NCBI GenBank assembly: GCA_963782985.1
Contig: CAWALU010000006.1
Location: 62,001-126,000, forward strand
DNA: 64,000 nt
Source: CAVSWT01 sp963782985
GTDB taxonomy: Bacteria > Bacteroidota > Ignavibacteria > Ignavibacteriales > Ignavibacteriaceae
Direction: 5' to 3'
The notes beneath the pieces are model-generated. The model was not told the DNA's origin and searched no databases. It saw only the letters and a list, made by a program, of their open reading frames with translations. Made by a program: the position numbers and the translations under genes. Positions 32,029 through 40,578 of the stretch are shown piece after piece (within the stretch, counting starts at the first letter, position 1; the number at the start of each line of letters is the position of its first letter).

Positions 32029-33762
32029 ATGATGGTTCAACTCACAATAAATAATATTAAGATAAATGCAGATGAGGGAATGACGGTGCTTGAGGCAGCA
32101 AAATTTGCCGGAATTAATATTCCCACACTTTGTCATCTAAAAGAATTAGCTCCGACAGGCGCTTGCCGAATTTGCACCGTAGAAGTTGAAGGGCAAAGAG
32201 GTTTAGTCCCATCTTGTGCGTTTCCGGTTTATGATGGAATGATTGTTCAAACTAACTCAGCACGGGTAAGACGTGCACGTAAAACTATTGTGGAGCTGTT
32301 AATTGAAAACCATCCGCAGGAATGTTTGATTTGCGTACGAAACAAAAATTGTGAGCTTCAAGATCTTGCTGAAGCTTACGGAGTAAGAGAACATAGATAT
32401 GTCGGAGAGACAAAATCTCATGCAATTGATGCTTCCAGTGCTTCAATGGAAAGAGACCCTGCTAAGTGCATACTTTGCGGAAGATGTGTTCGTGTCTGCC
32501 ATGAAATTCAAAAAATCGGCGCCATCGATTTTACGCAGCGAGGTTTTATCAGCAACGTTACTACGCCCTATAACAAAGGTTTAAATATCAGCGATTGTAT
32601 CCTTTGCGGTCAATGTATTCTCGTTTGTCCCACTGCAGCTTTGAGAGAAAAAAGTTCTTTAAAAGAAGCAGCAGCAGCACTTAATGATAAAAACAAATTT
32701 ACTATTGTTCAGATTGCGCCCGCTGTGAGAGCAACTTTAGGCGAAGAATATAATTTGCCATTGGGTACAGACGTAACAGGAAAGATTGTTTCTGGATTAA
32801 GAAGGCTGGGATTTAAAAAAGTTTTTGACACAAACTTTTCTGCTGATTTAACAATTTTAGAAGAAGCTGCAGAACTGGTTGACAGAATACAAAATAAAAA
32901 AACACTTCCGATGTTTACAAGCTGCTGCCCAGGCTGGATTAAATATGTTGAACAAAATCGTCCAGAAGTTTTGGATCACATATCTTCCTGCAAGTCGCCG
33001 CATGAAATGGAAGGGGCAGCACTAAAAACATACTATGCTAAAAAGATGGGAATTAATCCTAAAGATATTTTTGTTGTTTCTATTATGCCCTGCACAGTTA
33101 AGAAGTATGAGTCCGCAAGAGGCGAACTTAAAGAAGATATATTTCCCGATGTAGATGTTGTTTTAACTACCCGCGAACTTGTAAGATTTTTTAAGCTGGC
33201 GGGAATCGATTTCAACGATTTGCCTGAAGATAATTTTGATAACCCATTGGGCGAATCAACTGGTGCAGCAGTAATTTTTGGAACGAGCGGCGGTGTTATG
33301 GAAGCAGCAATAAGAACTGCTTATTTTAATATTACGGGTAGTGATTTAGAAATTCTTGAATTAAAATCTGTACGAGGTTCTGAGGGAGTTAAAGAAGCTT
33401 CGATTAACATTAATGGATTAACATTGAATGTGGCAGTCATAAATGGAATTGGAAATATTAAACCAATTTTGGATGAAGTACAAAACGGTAATTCAAAATA
33501 TCATTTTATTGAAGTTATGGCTTGTCCGGGCGGATGCATTAACGGCGGTGGTCAGCCGATACATAAGCGATCAGAGAAAGTAGAAAAGAGAACAAAAACT
33601 TTATATCAAATTGATTCTAAGATGACGCATAGAAGATCATATGAAAATGAATCGCTTAAAATTTTATATAAAGAATTTTTTGGTGAGCCAAATTCAAATA
33701 AAGCTCATGAAATACTCCATACAAAATATTTTAATAGAAGACCTGCAAAATTAAAATTTTAA
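32029..33762 (+). CDS. hydA: [FeFe] hydrogenase catalytic subunit (HydA/HndD type)
   Basis: A 577-residue iron hydrogenase catalysing H2 formation and oxidation. N-terminal plant-type [2Fe-2S] domain (CHLKELAPTGACRIC...C), a His-Cys [4Fe-4S] segment (HPQECLICVRNKNC), and a 2x[4Fe-4S] ferredoxin (CILCGRCVRVC, CILCGQCILVCP). The H-cluster domain has all three signatures: TSCCPGW, IMPCTVKKYES and MACPGGCINGGGQP. The small-subunit-like C-terminus is fused. No export signal, so cytoplasmic. This is the M3-type layout of NAD- and ferredoxin-linked hydrogenases, and its neighbours supply the NAD module. ATG 32029 or the adjacent ATG 32032 is the start, with GGGAG in front. Confidence 0.97.
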   Translation: MMVQLTINNIKINADEGMTVLEAAKFAGINIPTLCHLKELAPTGACRICTVEVEGQRGLVPSCAFPVYDGMIVQTNSARVRRARKTIVELLIENHPQECLICVRNKNCELQDLAEAYGVREHRYVGETKSHAIDASSASMERDPAKCILCGRCVRVCHEIQKIGAIDFTQRGFISNVTTPYNKGLNISDCILCGQCILVCPTAALREKSSLKEAAAALNDKNKFTIVQIAPAVRATLGEEYNLPLGTDVTGKIVSGLRRLGFKKVFDTNFSADLTILEEAAELVDRIQNKKTLPMFTSCCPGWIKYVEQNRPEVLDHISSCKSPHEMEGAALKTYYAKKMGINPKDIFVVSIMPCTVKKYESARGELKEDIFPDVDVVLTTRELVRFFKLAGIDFNDLPEDNFDNPLGESTGAAVIFGTSGGVMEAAIRTAYFNITGSDLEILELKSVRGSEGVKEASININGLTLNVAVINGIGNIKPILDEVQNGNSKYHFIEVMACPGGCINGGGQPIHKRSEKVEKRTKTLYQIDSKMTHRRSYENESLKILYKEFFGEPNSNKAHEILHTKYFNRRPAKLKF

Positions 33763-33807
33763 AAAGAGTTTTGACTAAAAATTAAAAACAGAAAAAAGGT
33801 GAATAAA

Positions 33808-34221
33808 ATGAACAATAATAAAATATTATTAGTAGATAAGGATCCAGAGCTTCTTAATAAAACTAAACTATTGTTAATGGCTAAGGGTTACGAAGTTGTT
33901 ACGGCAACTTCGGCGGAAGCAGGATGGCGTTTATTCCTTTCAGAAAAACCTGATGCAGCAGTCCTTGGTTTAATATTGGAAGAGCATGACTCAGGTTTTA
34001 TTTTAAGCTATAAAATTAAAAAAAATGAACACGGTAAAAATATTCCGGTTTATATTTTAACATGCGCCACCTATTTAACGGGCTATAAATTCGGCGCTTC
34101 AACATCCGAAGAAAAAGAATGGATACGCTGCGATGAAATAATTAATAAGCCGGTTATAATTGACGATCTGATACAAAAAATAGAAAACTATTATTTGATG
34201 AAATGCGAAAGCGTTTTGTAA
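33808..34221 (+). CDS. Stand-alone receiver-like protein lacking the phospho-acceptor aspartate
   Basis: A 137-residue single-domain receiver-like protein. It keeps the fold, one pocket acid (D10 of VDKD), the switch Thr (ILTCAT) and the conserved Lys (NKPV). The residue in the phosphorylation position is Gly54 (AVLGLIL, normally LD). The extended loop with TGYKFGASTSEEKEWIRCDE matches a subfamily often found beside hydrogenase genes (from memory). It begins 45 bases after hydA. I chose ATG 33808 over GTG 33799 because AAAAAGGTG serves as the binding site. It cannot be phosphorylated in the usual way and may act by protein contact with the hydrogenase or a kinase. Confidence 0.8.
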   Translation: MNNNKILLVDKDPELLNKTKLLLMAKGYEVVTATSAEAGWRLFLSEKPDAAVLGLILEEHDSGFILSYKIKKNEHGKNIPVYILTCATYLTGYKFGASTSEEKEWIRCDEIINKPVIIDDLIQKIENYYLMKCESVL

Positions 34222-34401
34222 TTAAAAGAAAACTATTTAGTTAATATTTTTATTAAGACTATTTTTGGCAGTTAGTAATTCTTCAGAGTTCGGCATTAAA
34301 ATATCATGTTTTCCAATTCAGCCAATCTTGGAATGGAAATAAAATTTAAATTCTTTTAAAGAATAATTAATCTTGTCTTTGTCTACCTATCGCAAATTTG
34401 G

Positions 34402-34438
34402 TCGACTTAATAGTCGTTGACTTCGTCTAAAAGGTCGC
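34402..34438. promoter_or_regulatory. Tandem operators TCGWC-N6-GTCG upstream of secreted protein gene
   Basis: Two inverted repeats, TCGAC-N6-GTCGT (34402-34417) and TCGTC-N6-GTCGC (34423-34438), begin 21 bases apart, two helical turns. The same arrangement occurs at 39506-39543 before the related gene at 39659. Their position 60-100 bases upstream of a sigma54-like site fits activator binding sites, probably for the NtrC-type protein at 36027-37394. Confidence 0.6.
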
Positions 34439-34498
34439 ATTAAAAAAAATAATCATTAATCCTTCCCTCAAAAAATATAACATGCAAATTATTTGTTC

Positions 34499-34514
34499 TG
34501 GCATTTGCTTTGAG
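34499..34514 (+). promoter_or_regulatory. Sigma54-like promoter before secreted DGDGICD protein
   Basis: TGGCATTTGCTTTGAG keeps TGGCA and TTG with correct spacing but lacks the -12 GC. Weak alone. It is supported by the operator pair upstream and the perfect sigma54 site at the sister gene. It sits only 24 bases before the ATG, which is close. Confidence 0.4.
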
Positions 34515-34537
34515 AATAAGCCAATGGAGGCAAAATT

Positions 34538-34912
34538 ATGAAATACCTAATAATTATATTTTTTCCAATTATCTTAATTTCCACTGGCTTAGCGTTTAGC
34601 CCGCCGGATTCAACTAATGCTGGAAGGAACGGGCAGCAAGTTAAAGAACAGGCGAGAGCTCAAGAAAAGGTTCATGTTCAAGGGCAAGTTCAAGAAAAAT
34701 TAAACAACAGAATAAACATGCAAAATGAACTTAAGCAAAACAAGCGAGGCAAGGATGTTTTTATTGATAAAGACGGCGATGGCATTTGCGACCAGCGTGT
34801 AAAGGGAATGGGCTTTAAACGCGGACAAAATGGGCACAAACAAAATGGAAAAACTCAGGGCAATGGCGGTAACGACGCAGGTGGAAATGGAAACGGCAAT
34901 GGGCATAAATAA
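34538..34912 (+). CDS. Small secreted protein with DGDGICD motif, Gly/Asn/Lys-rich tail
   Basis: A 124-residue exported protein with signal peptide (about 1-19, ending GLAFS), then a Gln/Lys-rich helical stretch and a single acidic loop FIDKDGDGICDQRVKGMGF (about 71-90). The last 35 residues are Gly/Asn-rich (GGNDAGGNGNGNGHK). The loop resembles a calcium-binding DxDGDGxxD turn but holds a cysteine. The protein at 39659-40075 shares the loop (FVDLNGDGICDNF). The gene has GGAGG before the ATG, and its end overlaps the outer-membrane gene by 11 bases. Family not recognised. I infer a periplasmic or surface binding protein under sigma54 control. Confidence 0.7.
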   Translation: MKYLIIIFFPIILISTGLAFSPPDSTNAGRNGQQVKEQARAQEKVHVQGQVQEKLNNRINMQNELKQNKRGKDVFIDKDGDGICDQRVKGMGFKRGQNGHKQNGKTQGNGGNDAGGNGNGNGHK

Positions 34913-36020
34913 TTTTTATAAAATTATTTCCTGCAAATTATCGTTGTTTATATTCATTCTTATTTTGTCGCTGCCGCAAAAAGCATTTGCTCAATTTTCT
35001 TTTGAAACTTCTTTTGAAAGTTATTACGACGATAATATTTATAATAATGCTATTAAAGCTGAAGATTTTGTAAGCAGCTTTAATTATGGCGGCGCTTATG
35101 ATTTTGAAAGCGAGATGAATAATTTTCAAACTTATTACATGGGAAATGTAAGCTATTTTCAAAAAAATATTTTTAAATCATCTAATTCTCATAAGGTTGG
35201 AATTGTAAATACATACTTACTTTCAATTGATGATAACCCCATAAACATTGGGGTTAACTATAGCTGGAGAAATAATAGGGATGATTTTGAAGTTTTTAAT
35301 TTTAATCAATTTTCAGCATACGCAAATTATCGCCATTCATTTTCAGAGAGCGACAAATTAATATTAGGTTACGTTTTCAATAGAAATGATTATAAAAACT
35401 TTAATGTTTTCTCACACAACGAGCACAAAACTTTTTTAAAGATTATTTTTGCCTTTGAAAGCGAAGCGTCAATTTCTTTAAATACGGAATTAGATTATAA
35501 AAATTATTTGCTAACCATTCAAAACAATCCCGGCTCAAATAATAACTCTCAATTAATATTATCAGCTAATCTTGCTAAATCAATAGACGAAAATACCGGA
35601 ATTGCATTGAATGGCTTATATAGAAAAAATTTATCAAACGGAACTCGATATATAAATTCGGGAGAATTTATTTTTTATGAAGAAGAAATTTTTAATGATT
35701 TATATTCCAATGAAGGTTTCCAGACCGGCATATCGGTTTCAAAATATTTATCGCAATTTATTTTTGCGAAGTTAGAATTTATTTATTCAAATAAAAATTA
35801 TTTAAATATTCCCGCTACTGATATTGAGGGTTATGATTTAAGTGATTTTAGAAATGACAATCAATTAGCGGGAGGAATTGCTTTTGAATTTGATTTATCA
35901 AAATTAATAAACAGACTTAAATTATCTACGAACTGGAACTATATATACAATAAGTCAAATGATTATTACTACAATTATGACAATCAACTTTTTTCCATGG
36001 GATTTGATTGGGGGCTATAA
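34902..36020 (+). CDS. Predicted outer-membrane beta-barrel protein
   Basis: About 372 residues from ATG 34902, which overlaps the end of the secreted-protein gene. The signal peptide is about 10-30 (LFIFILILSLPQKAFAQ). The mature part is a run of alternating aromatic/polar strands (FSFETSFESYYDDNIYNN, SVSKYLSQFIFAKLEFIYS, NQLFSMGFDWGL) and ends in a hydrophobic strand, typical of barrel proteins. Earlier in-frame ATGs (34830) fall within the upstream gene and give non-signal sequence. The substrate is unknown; the overlap implies it works with the DGDGICD protein. Not recognised as a named porin family. Confidence 0.7.
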   Translation, partial: GINNFYKIISCKLSLFIFILILSLPQKAFAQFSFETSFESYYDDNIYNNAIKAEDFVSSFNYGGAYDFESEMNNFQTYYMGNVSYFQKNIFKSSNSHKVGIVNTYLLSIDDNPINIGVNYSWRNNRDDFEVFNFNQFSAYANYRHSFSESDKLILGYVFNRNDYKNFNVFSHNEHKTFLKIIFAFESEASISLNTELDYKNYLLTIQNNPGSNNNSQLILSANLAKSIDENTGIALNGLYRKNLSNGTRYINSGEFIFYEEEIFNDLYSNEGFQTGISVSKYLSQFIFAKLEFIYSNKNYLNIPATDIEGYDLSDFRNDNQLAGGIAFEFDLSKLINRLKLSTNWNYIYNKSNDYYYNYDNQLFSMGFDWGL

Positions 36021-36026
36021 ATTAAT

Positions 36027-37394
36027 TTATCTATTTTGGATTCCATACTTCTTCATTTTGTATCTTAAATTTCTTTCCGTAATTCCTAAAACTTTCCCCG
36101 CCTGAGTTTGATTGCCGCCACTATTTGTTAAGGCGTCATAAATTAATTTTTTTTCAAGCGCCTCAACCTGGTCTGTTAGGGTTTGTGAATCGCTTGTTTC
36201 TATTTGCCGCTCTGATTTGAAACCGGCGACGTTTATGGGCAAATCTTTTAATGTTATTATATTCCTTCTTGAAAGAACAACTGCGCGTTCAATTATATTT
36301 TCCAGCTCTCTAACATTCCCGGGGAAATTATATTTTAATAATTTATCGGCAGCCTCCTTGCTGATCTCAAATTCATCTTTCATATTTTCTTTAGAATATT
36401 TATTCATAAAAAATTCTATTAAAGGATAAATATCTTCTCTTCTCTCGCGCAGCGACGGGATTTTAATAGGTACGATATTTAATCTGTAAAATAAATCTTC
36501 CCTAAAAGTTTCTTCCTTAATTTTCTTTTCTAAATTTTGATTTGTTGCTGCAATTATTCTTACGTCAATATTTATTTTTTCTGAACCGCCCACTCTTTCA
36601 AATTGCTGCTCTTGCAAAACCCTAAGTAATTTTACTTGCACCGACGACGGGATATCGCCAACTTCATCTAAAAAAATCGTTCCCTTATCAGCCAATTCAA
36701 ATCTGCCTTTTCTTAATTTATCGGCGCCGGTAAACGAGCCTTTCTCATGACCGAACAATTCGCTTTCCATTAAATTTTCAGAAAGCGCCGGAATGTTTAC
36801 TGCAATGAAAGGCATCTCTTTTCGTGGGCTAATGTAGTGTATAGTTTTTGCCAGCACTTCTTTTCCAGCGCCGTTTTCACCGGTGATTAAAACGGTAGCT
36901 TTACTTTCGGCAACGCGCGATGCAACGCTTAATACTTCTTCCATTTTAGCTGATTGAGATATGATGGAAGAAATCTTAAACTTTTCTTTCAGTTGAATTT
37001 TTAATAGTTCATTTTCAGATTTTAAATTTTTATTTTCAATTAATCTTTCAAGCAGAAGATCAAGCTGGTCTAAGTCGACTGGTTTTGAAATATAATCATA
37101 AGCTCCGCGGCGTATAGCAGTAACTGCGTTTTCAATTGTTCCAAACGCCGTTAAAATTACAAACGCTATATGTGGATTTATCTTTTTCACTTCTTCCAAA
37201 ACTTCAAGTCCGGTTCTGCCAGGCATTTTAAAATCCGAAAGAATAATATCAATCAAATTAGTTTGAACTATTTTAATTCCTTCATCGCCGTTAGCTGCGG
37301 CGTATAAATTAAATCCTTTTTTATTTAGATAGCCGATTAAAATATCCCGTTGATTTTTTTCGTCGTCAATAATTAAAATATTAATGTTTTTCAT
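36027..37394 (-). CDS. NtrC-family sigma54-dependent response regulator (second)
   Basis: 455 residues: receiver (pocket D10/D11, phospho-acceptor D54 in LSDFKMP, Thr in LTAFG, SKP lysine), AAA+ domain with Walker A GENGAGKE (172-179), sigma54 loop at 219-224 and Walker B GTIFLDE, and a Fis-type C-terminus (GGNQTQAGKVLGITERNLRYKMKKYGI). The sigma54 loop reads GSFTGA instead of GAFTGA; Ser at this place is a known natural variant and should still work. It overlaps the kinase gene upstream by 14 bases, so the two form a pair. Flanking genes 34538 and 39659, with matching operators and sigma54 sites, are its likely targets (inference). Confidence 0.95.
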   Translation of the reverse strand: MKNINILIIDDEKNQRDILIGYLNKKGFNLYAAANGDEGIKIVQTNLIDIILSDFKMPGRTGLEVLEEVKKINPHIAFVILTAFGTIENAVTAIRRGAYDYISKPVDLDQLDLLLERLIENKNLKSENELLKIQLKEKFKISSIISQSAKMEEVLSVASRVAESKATVLITGENGAGKEVLAKTIHYISPRKEMPFIAVNIPALSENLMESELFGHEKGSFTGADKLRKGRFELADKGTIFLDEVGDIPSSVQVKLLRVLQEQQFERVGGSEKINIDVRIIAATNQNLEKKIKEETFREDLFYRLNIVPIKIPSLRERREDIYPLIEFFMNKYSKENMKDEFEISKEAADKLLKYNFPGNVRELENIIERAVVLSRRNIITLKDLPINVAGFKSERQIETSDSQTLTDQVEALEKKLIYDALTNSGGNQTQAGKVLGITERNLRYKMKKYGIQNR

Positions 37395-39447
37395 TTTGCG
37401 GTATAATTAATTTAAAGATGGTTCCCTGGGGAAAATTATTTTCGATTTTTATAAATCCGTTATGCTGCGAAATTATTTTTTGTGTTATGCTTAAACCCAA
37501 ACCATTTCCTTCTGGTTTGGTGGTGTAATAAAGATTGAAAATTTTACTTTTATTCTCATTGGAAATTCCGCCGCCTGAATCTATTATTTCAATTATCAAT
37601 TCTAAATTTATCAAATAGTAATTTATAAATACGTTGCCGCTTGAATTTACGGCGTCAAAGGCATTTTGTATTAAGTTGATTAGAGATTGTTTCATTAATT
37701 CCGGATCAAATTCAGCTTCAATTCTTTCCTCATTTAAAACTTTAAAATCTATATTTTTTATTTTGGCTTGCTCGTAGAATAAAAACGTTATTTCATTAAT
37801 GAAATTTTTTAAGCTAACTGATTTTCTTTGAAGTTCAATTGGCTTGGCATAATTAAGAAATTGGGAAATAATTTTATTTACTCGGTCAACTTCATCTCTT
37901 AAAACTTTTATAATAATTTCATATTCATCTTTTTCATTCTTAGGTTCAAATTCTCTTTTTAATCTTTGAGCAATCATTCCTATAGAATTAATTGGATTTC
38001 TAATTTCATGCGCCACGCCTGAAGCTAATTCACCCATTGCAGAAAGCTTCTCCTGTCTTTTAACATGCTCTTCTAAATTTTTGCTTTGGGTTAAGTCCGT
38101 TATAACAATAGTATAGGTATCAATTTCATTTTCATTTTTATTGTAATTTTCTGTAATGCTAACGCCTAATATTTTTTGCGAATTACTAATCTCAATTAAT
38201 CTCTCAAAATATTTTTTTGTTACGATGGATGATTGAATTTCCGTTTTTACAAATGATAATTTGCCCTCCAATATTTCATTAATATTTTTATTGCCTGCGC
38301 TTGATGAACTTACATTGAATAAATTTTCAGAAAATTTATTAAACAAAATAATTTGAAACTCATTATTTAAAACAATTACAGCTTCAGCCATATTTTGCAG
38401 AATTGAACCGGTAAACGTTTTAAAATTTTTATATTCATTTGAAACTATTCTTAAATTCTGAGCTGTAAATAAAATGCTTAAAACAATTATGCTTATTGCC
38501 GCAAGAATAAGTGAAATAATAATTATGCGCCGATACATTCTTGCTTCCAGGCTTCGCACTTCATTAAGCGAAAGACCTATCCTATAAATTCCGACTACTT
38601 CATTATCATTTACCAATCTTTTTATTACTTCATAGGTTTCAATGCTATTAAATTTAATAATGCGTGTAAAAATACTGTCGCTGTTTAATGATGACCTTAA
38701 AAATGAATCTTCATTAATTGCTGATAACGAATCCACATTTTTGCTTGCGGCTAAAATTCCATCTCTATCCTGCAAAGCAATAAATTCAATACCTGAGTTT
38801 TTGCCCATATCCTGAATGATTTTTCCTATTCCTATTTTCTTTCTAAAATCCAAAAATTGTTTTGCATCCAGGTTAACTACAATTGCTCCGCGATTTTTTG
38901 AACGTGAAACCGCCGCTGCGTATCGTTGCTCTTTTGAGTACTGCGCGTCTTTTAGTCCAATTATTATTTCATCTGTTTGGCGTTGTAAAATAGGTTTTAA
39001 TTCTTCAGATCTATTCACATTTCCTTCCGGATGAATATGCTCATCAGTTGGAATTCTATTTGAAAGAACCCGGTTCCCTTTTTCGTCAAAAATATTAATT
39101 CTGAAAAGATTATTCTCTTTTCCTATTTCAACCAATTTTTTTTGAGTTAAAGAATTAAGGCTGTCTAATTTTTTAATAAGCCTGGCGTTGTTCAATAATC
39201 TTTCTGCAATAAGCTCTTCAATTTCGTAGCTTGAGTTGAGTGTGTTGATACTGCTCAATGAAATTGTTTCGATTAGCGAAACAGCCTGCGCATGCAGAAG
39301 ATGAAAAATTTCTTCTTTGCTCTGTTTCAATTCTAAATAAGCAGAGGAAATCATTACTATTCCAATAATTAAGGAAATAGTAATTATAATTTTTGGATTG
39401 AGTTTAAATTTTTTTCCCATATTAAAACCAAGCAAGATTCTATCCAT
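37381..39447 (-). CDS. Membrane histidine kinase with CACHE-type sensor and PAS domain
   Basis: Up to 688 residues. TM1 is near 20-40. A large periplasmic region (about 45-305) contains CACHE-like strands (INIFDEKGNRVLSN, AAAVSRSKNRGAIVVNLD, GIEFIALQDRDGILAAS). TM2 is near 310-330. A cytoplasmic PAS domain (ILQNMAEAVIVLNNEFQIILFN) precedes HisKA with the phospho-His in GVAHEIRNPINSIG, then HATPase_c (DSGGGI, YYTTKPEGNGLGLSI). Two starts are possible, ATG 39447 or ATG 39420 (MGKKFKLNPKI). Neither has a strong binding site; the second gives a cleaner membrane start. Partner of the activator gene it overlaps. The sensed signal is presumably a small extracellular molecule. Confidence 0.92.
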   Translation of the reverse strand: MDRILLGFNMGKKFKLNPKIIITISLIIGIVMISSAYLELKQSKEEIFHLLHAQAVSLIETISLSSINTLNSSYEIEELIAERLLNNARLIKKLDSLNSLTQKKLVEIGKENNLFRINIFDEKGNRVLSNRIPTDEHIHPEGNVNRSEELKPILQRQTDEIIIGLKDAQYSKEQRYAAAVSRSKNRGAIVVNLDAKQFLDFRKKIGIGKIIQDMGKNSGIEFIALQDRDGILAASKNVDSLSAINEDSFLRSSLNSDSIFTRIIKFNSIETYEVIKRLVNDNEVVGIYRIGLSLNEVRSLEARMYRRIIIISLILAAISIIVLSILFTAQNLRIVSNEYKNFKTFTGSILQNMAEAVIVLNNEFQIILFNKFSENLFNVSSSSAGNKNINEILEGKLSFVKTEIQSSIVTKKYFERLIEISNSQKILGVSITENYNKNENEIDTYTIVITDLTQSKNLEEHVKRQEKLSAMGELASGVAHEIRNPINSIGMIAQRLKREFEPKNEKDEYEIIIKVLRDEVDRVNKIISQFLNYAKPIELQRKSVSLKNFINEITFLFYEQAKIKNIDFKVLNEERIEAEFDPELMKQSLINLIQNAFDAVNSSGNVFINYYLINLELIIEIIDSGGGISNENKSKIFNLYYTTKPEGNGLGLSITQKIISQHNGFIKIENNFPQGTIFKLIIPQNEKH

Positions 39448-39505
39448 AAAATAATATTATAATAAATAGGATACTTGAATCCTCAATAAGTTTCTGAAAA
39501 ATAAT

Positions 39506-39543
39506 TCGACAAACAGGTCGATGAAAATCGTCCAGTTAGTCGA
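39506..39543. promoter_or_regulatory. Tandem operators TCGWC-N6-GTCGA upstream of second secreted protein gene
   Basis: TCGACAAACAGGTCGA (39506-39521) and TCGTCCAGTTAGTCGA (39528-39543) start 22 bases apart and lie 50-90 bases before a sigma54 promoter. Arm sequence, 6-base spacer and tandem layout match the pair at 34402-34438. Best read as upstream activator sites for the regulator at 36027-37394. They also lie in the leader of the divergent kinase gene, so feedback is possible. Confidence 0.65.
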
Positions 39544-39592
39544 GTTAAAAATTTTAGTTACGATTTTTTCATTAAAAAATTAGTTAAGAGAT

Positions 39593-39608
39593 TGGCACAT
39601 TGGTTGCC
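39593..39608 (+). promoter_or_regulatory. Sigma54 promoter of secreted DGDGICD protein 2
   Basis: TGGCACATTGGTTGCC, preceded by T, is a complete match to the sigma54 consensus (TGGCAC, five bases, TTGC). The -12 element is about 50 bases before the ATG at 39659, giving a leader of roughly 40 bases. Confidence 0.8.
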
Positions 39609-39658
39609 TAATGGAAACTGTAAAACAAAATTCATTAACAAAATAATTGGAGTTAAAA

Positions 39659-40075
39659 ATGAAAAAGATATTGAGGTTCGCTTCAGTCTTCAGCATCGTC
39701 ATTTTTGTTGGAATGTATCTAACAGTTTCTGATACCAACGCTCAGCAGAAAGCAAAAAAAGGCGGCAGCGCTTTTGTTGATTTGAACGGCGATGGAATTT
39801 GTGACAATTTTACCGGCGGCAGCGGCTATGATGATGATGGCGATGGAATTCCTAACGGGCAAGACGACGACTATGTTAAACCGAATGACGGCAGCGGCAA
39901 AAAATTAATGAAAGGAAATGCGTTTCAAAACAAAGTCGGTAAACGTGGTAATGGTCCTGGCGACGGAAACGGTAACAGCGGTATTGGACCACGCGATGGC
40001 GCCGGCTTTGGAGACAAAAACGGTGTATGCGATGGAACGGGACCAAAAGGAAAAAGAATTCACAACAAGAAATAA
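39659..40075 (+). CDS. Small secreted protein with DGDGICD-type and Asp-rich calcium-like loops
   Basis: A 138-residue exported protein. Signal peptide about 1-27 (ending SDTNAQ). The mature part begins KKGGSAFVDLNGDGICDNF, then GYDDDGDGIPNGQDDD, two acidic loops like calcium-binding thrombospondin-3 or dockerin-type repeats. A Gly/Asn/Lys-rich tail follows, with a further DKNGVCDGTGPKGKR. Shares the DGICD loop with 34538-34912. ATG 39659 (GGAG six bases before) is preferred to TTG 39647. Strong sigma54 promoter and tandem operators upstream; rho-independent terminator downstream. Function unknown; metal or matrix binding in the envelope is plausible. Confidence 0.75.
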   Translation: MKKILRFASVFSIVIFVGMYLTVSDTNAQQKAKKGGSAFVDLNGDGICDNFTGGSGYDDDGDGIPNGQDDDYVKPNDGSGKKLMKGNAFQNKVGKRGNGPGDGNGNSGIGPRDGAGFGDKNGVCDGTGPKGKRIHNKK

Positions 40076-40107
40076 TTTGCTATTAAATTGTTTCACCTTC
40101 CCATAAG

Positions 40108-40144
40108 AAAAAAGTGCGATGGTTTATACTGTCGCGCTTTTTTT
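40108..40144 (+). terminator. Rho-independent terminator after secreted protein 2
   Basis: The stem AAAGTGCGA / TCGCGCTTT (one G-T pair) with a loop of about 11 bases is followed by a run of seven Ts. It ends the transcript of 39659-40075. Confidence 0.75.
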
Positions 40145-40235
40145 ATATCACACCAAAATCATAAAACTTTCTTTTTAGTTTTAAAAGATTAAATTTAGTT
40201 CAAACACTAACTAATTTTAATTGAAGGTTACAGCC

Positions 40236-40556
40236 ATGAAAAAATCAATTGTAATATTGTTTCTTTTTGTCTTCCTCTTTTCATTTACCGCGGTAAGTAT
40301 TTCAGATGGCGGTAGCGATGATTCAAATGCTGAGACTAAATCTAAATTTAAAACTGAATGCCCATATCTGCAGAACCAATTAAACGAAAACGAAATTACT
40401 TGTCCCTATTTATTAGGTAAGATGAATGAAGAGAATAGTAGAATTAAAGAAGGTAAATTGAAAACGCCAGCTAAATGTCCTTACATTGAAGGGAAGAAAA
40501 AACAAAAAATTTATGAGATAAAAAATCAAATTGAAATGGAAGTGAAAGATATTTAG
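40236..40556 (+). CDS. Small secreted protein with three CPY[LI] motifs
   Basis: A 106-residue exported protein. Signal peptide about 1-23 (VILFLFVFLFSFTAVS). The mature part contains three evenly built units: ECPYLQNQ, TCPYLLGK and KCPYIEGK. The three cysteines are its only ones, which suggests a metal site or disulfide-linked partners rather than an internal pair. Lysine/glutamate-rich between units. The start is ATG 40236 with GAAGG just before; TTG 40221 is an alternative. It follows a terminator, so it has its own promoter, although I see no sigma54 site. No family recognised. Confidence 0.6.
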   Translation: MKKSIVILFLFVFLFSFTAVSISDGGSDDSNAETKSKFKTECPYLQNQLNENEITCPYLLGKMNEENSRIKEGKLKTPAKCPYIEGKKKQKIYEIKNQIEMEVKDI

Positions 40557-40578
40557 ACAAGTTTTTGAGCGAGTATTT

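Noticed and set aside
39447..39658. A small gene in the divergent region before the second secreted protein
   Set aside because: No frame with a start and binding site; the space is filled by operators and a sigma54 promoter.
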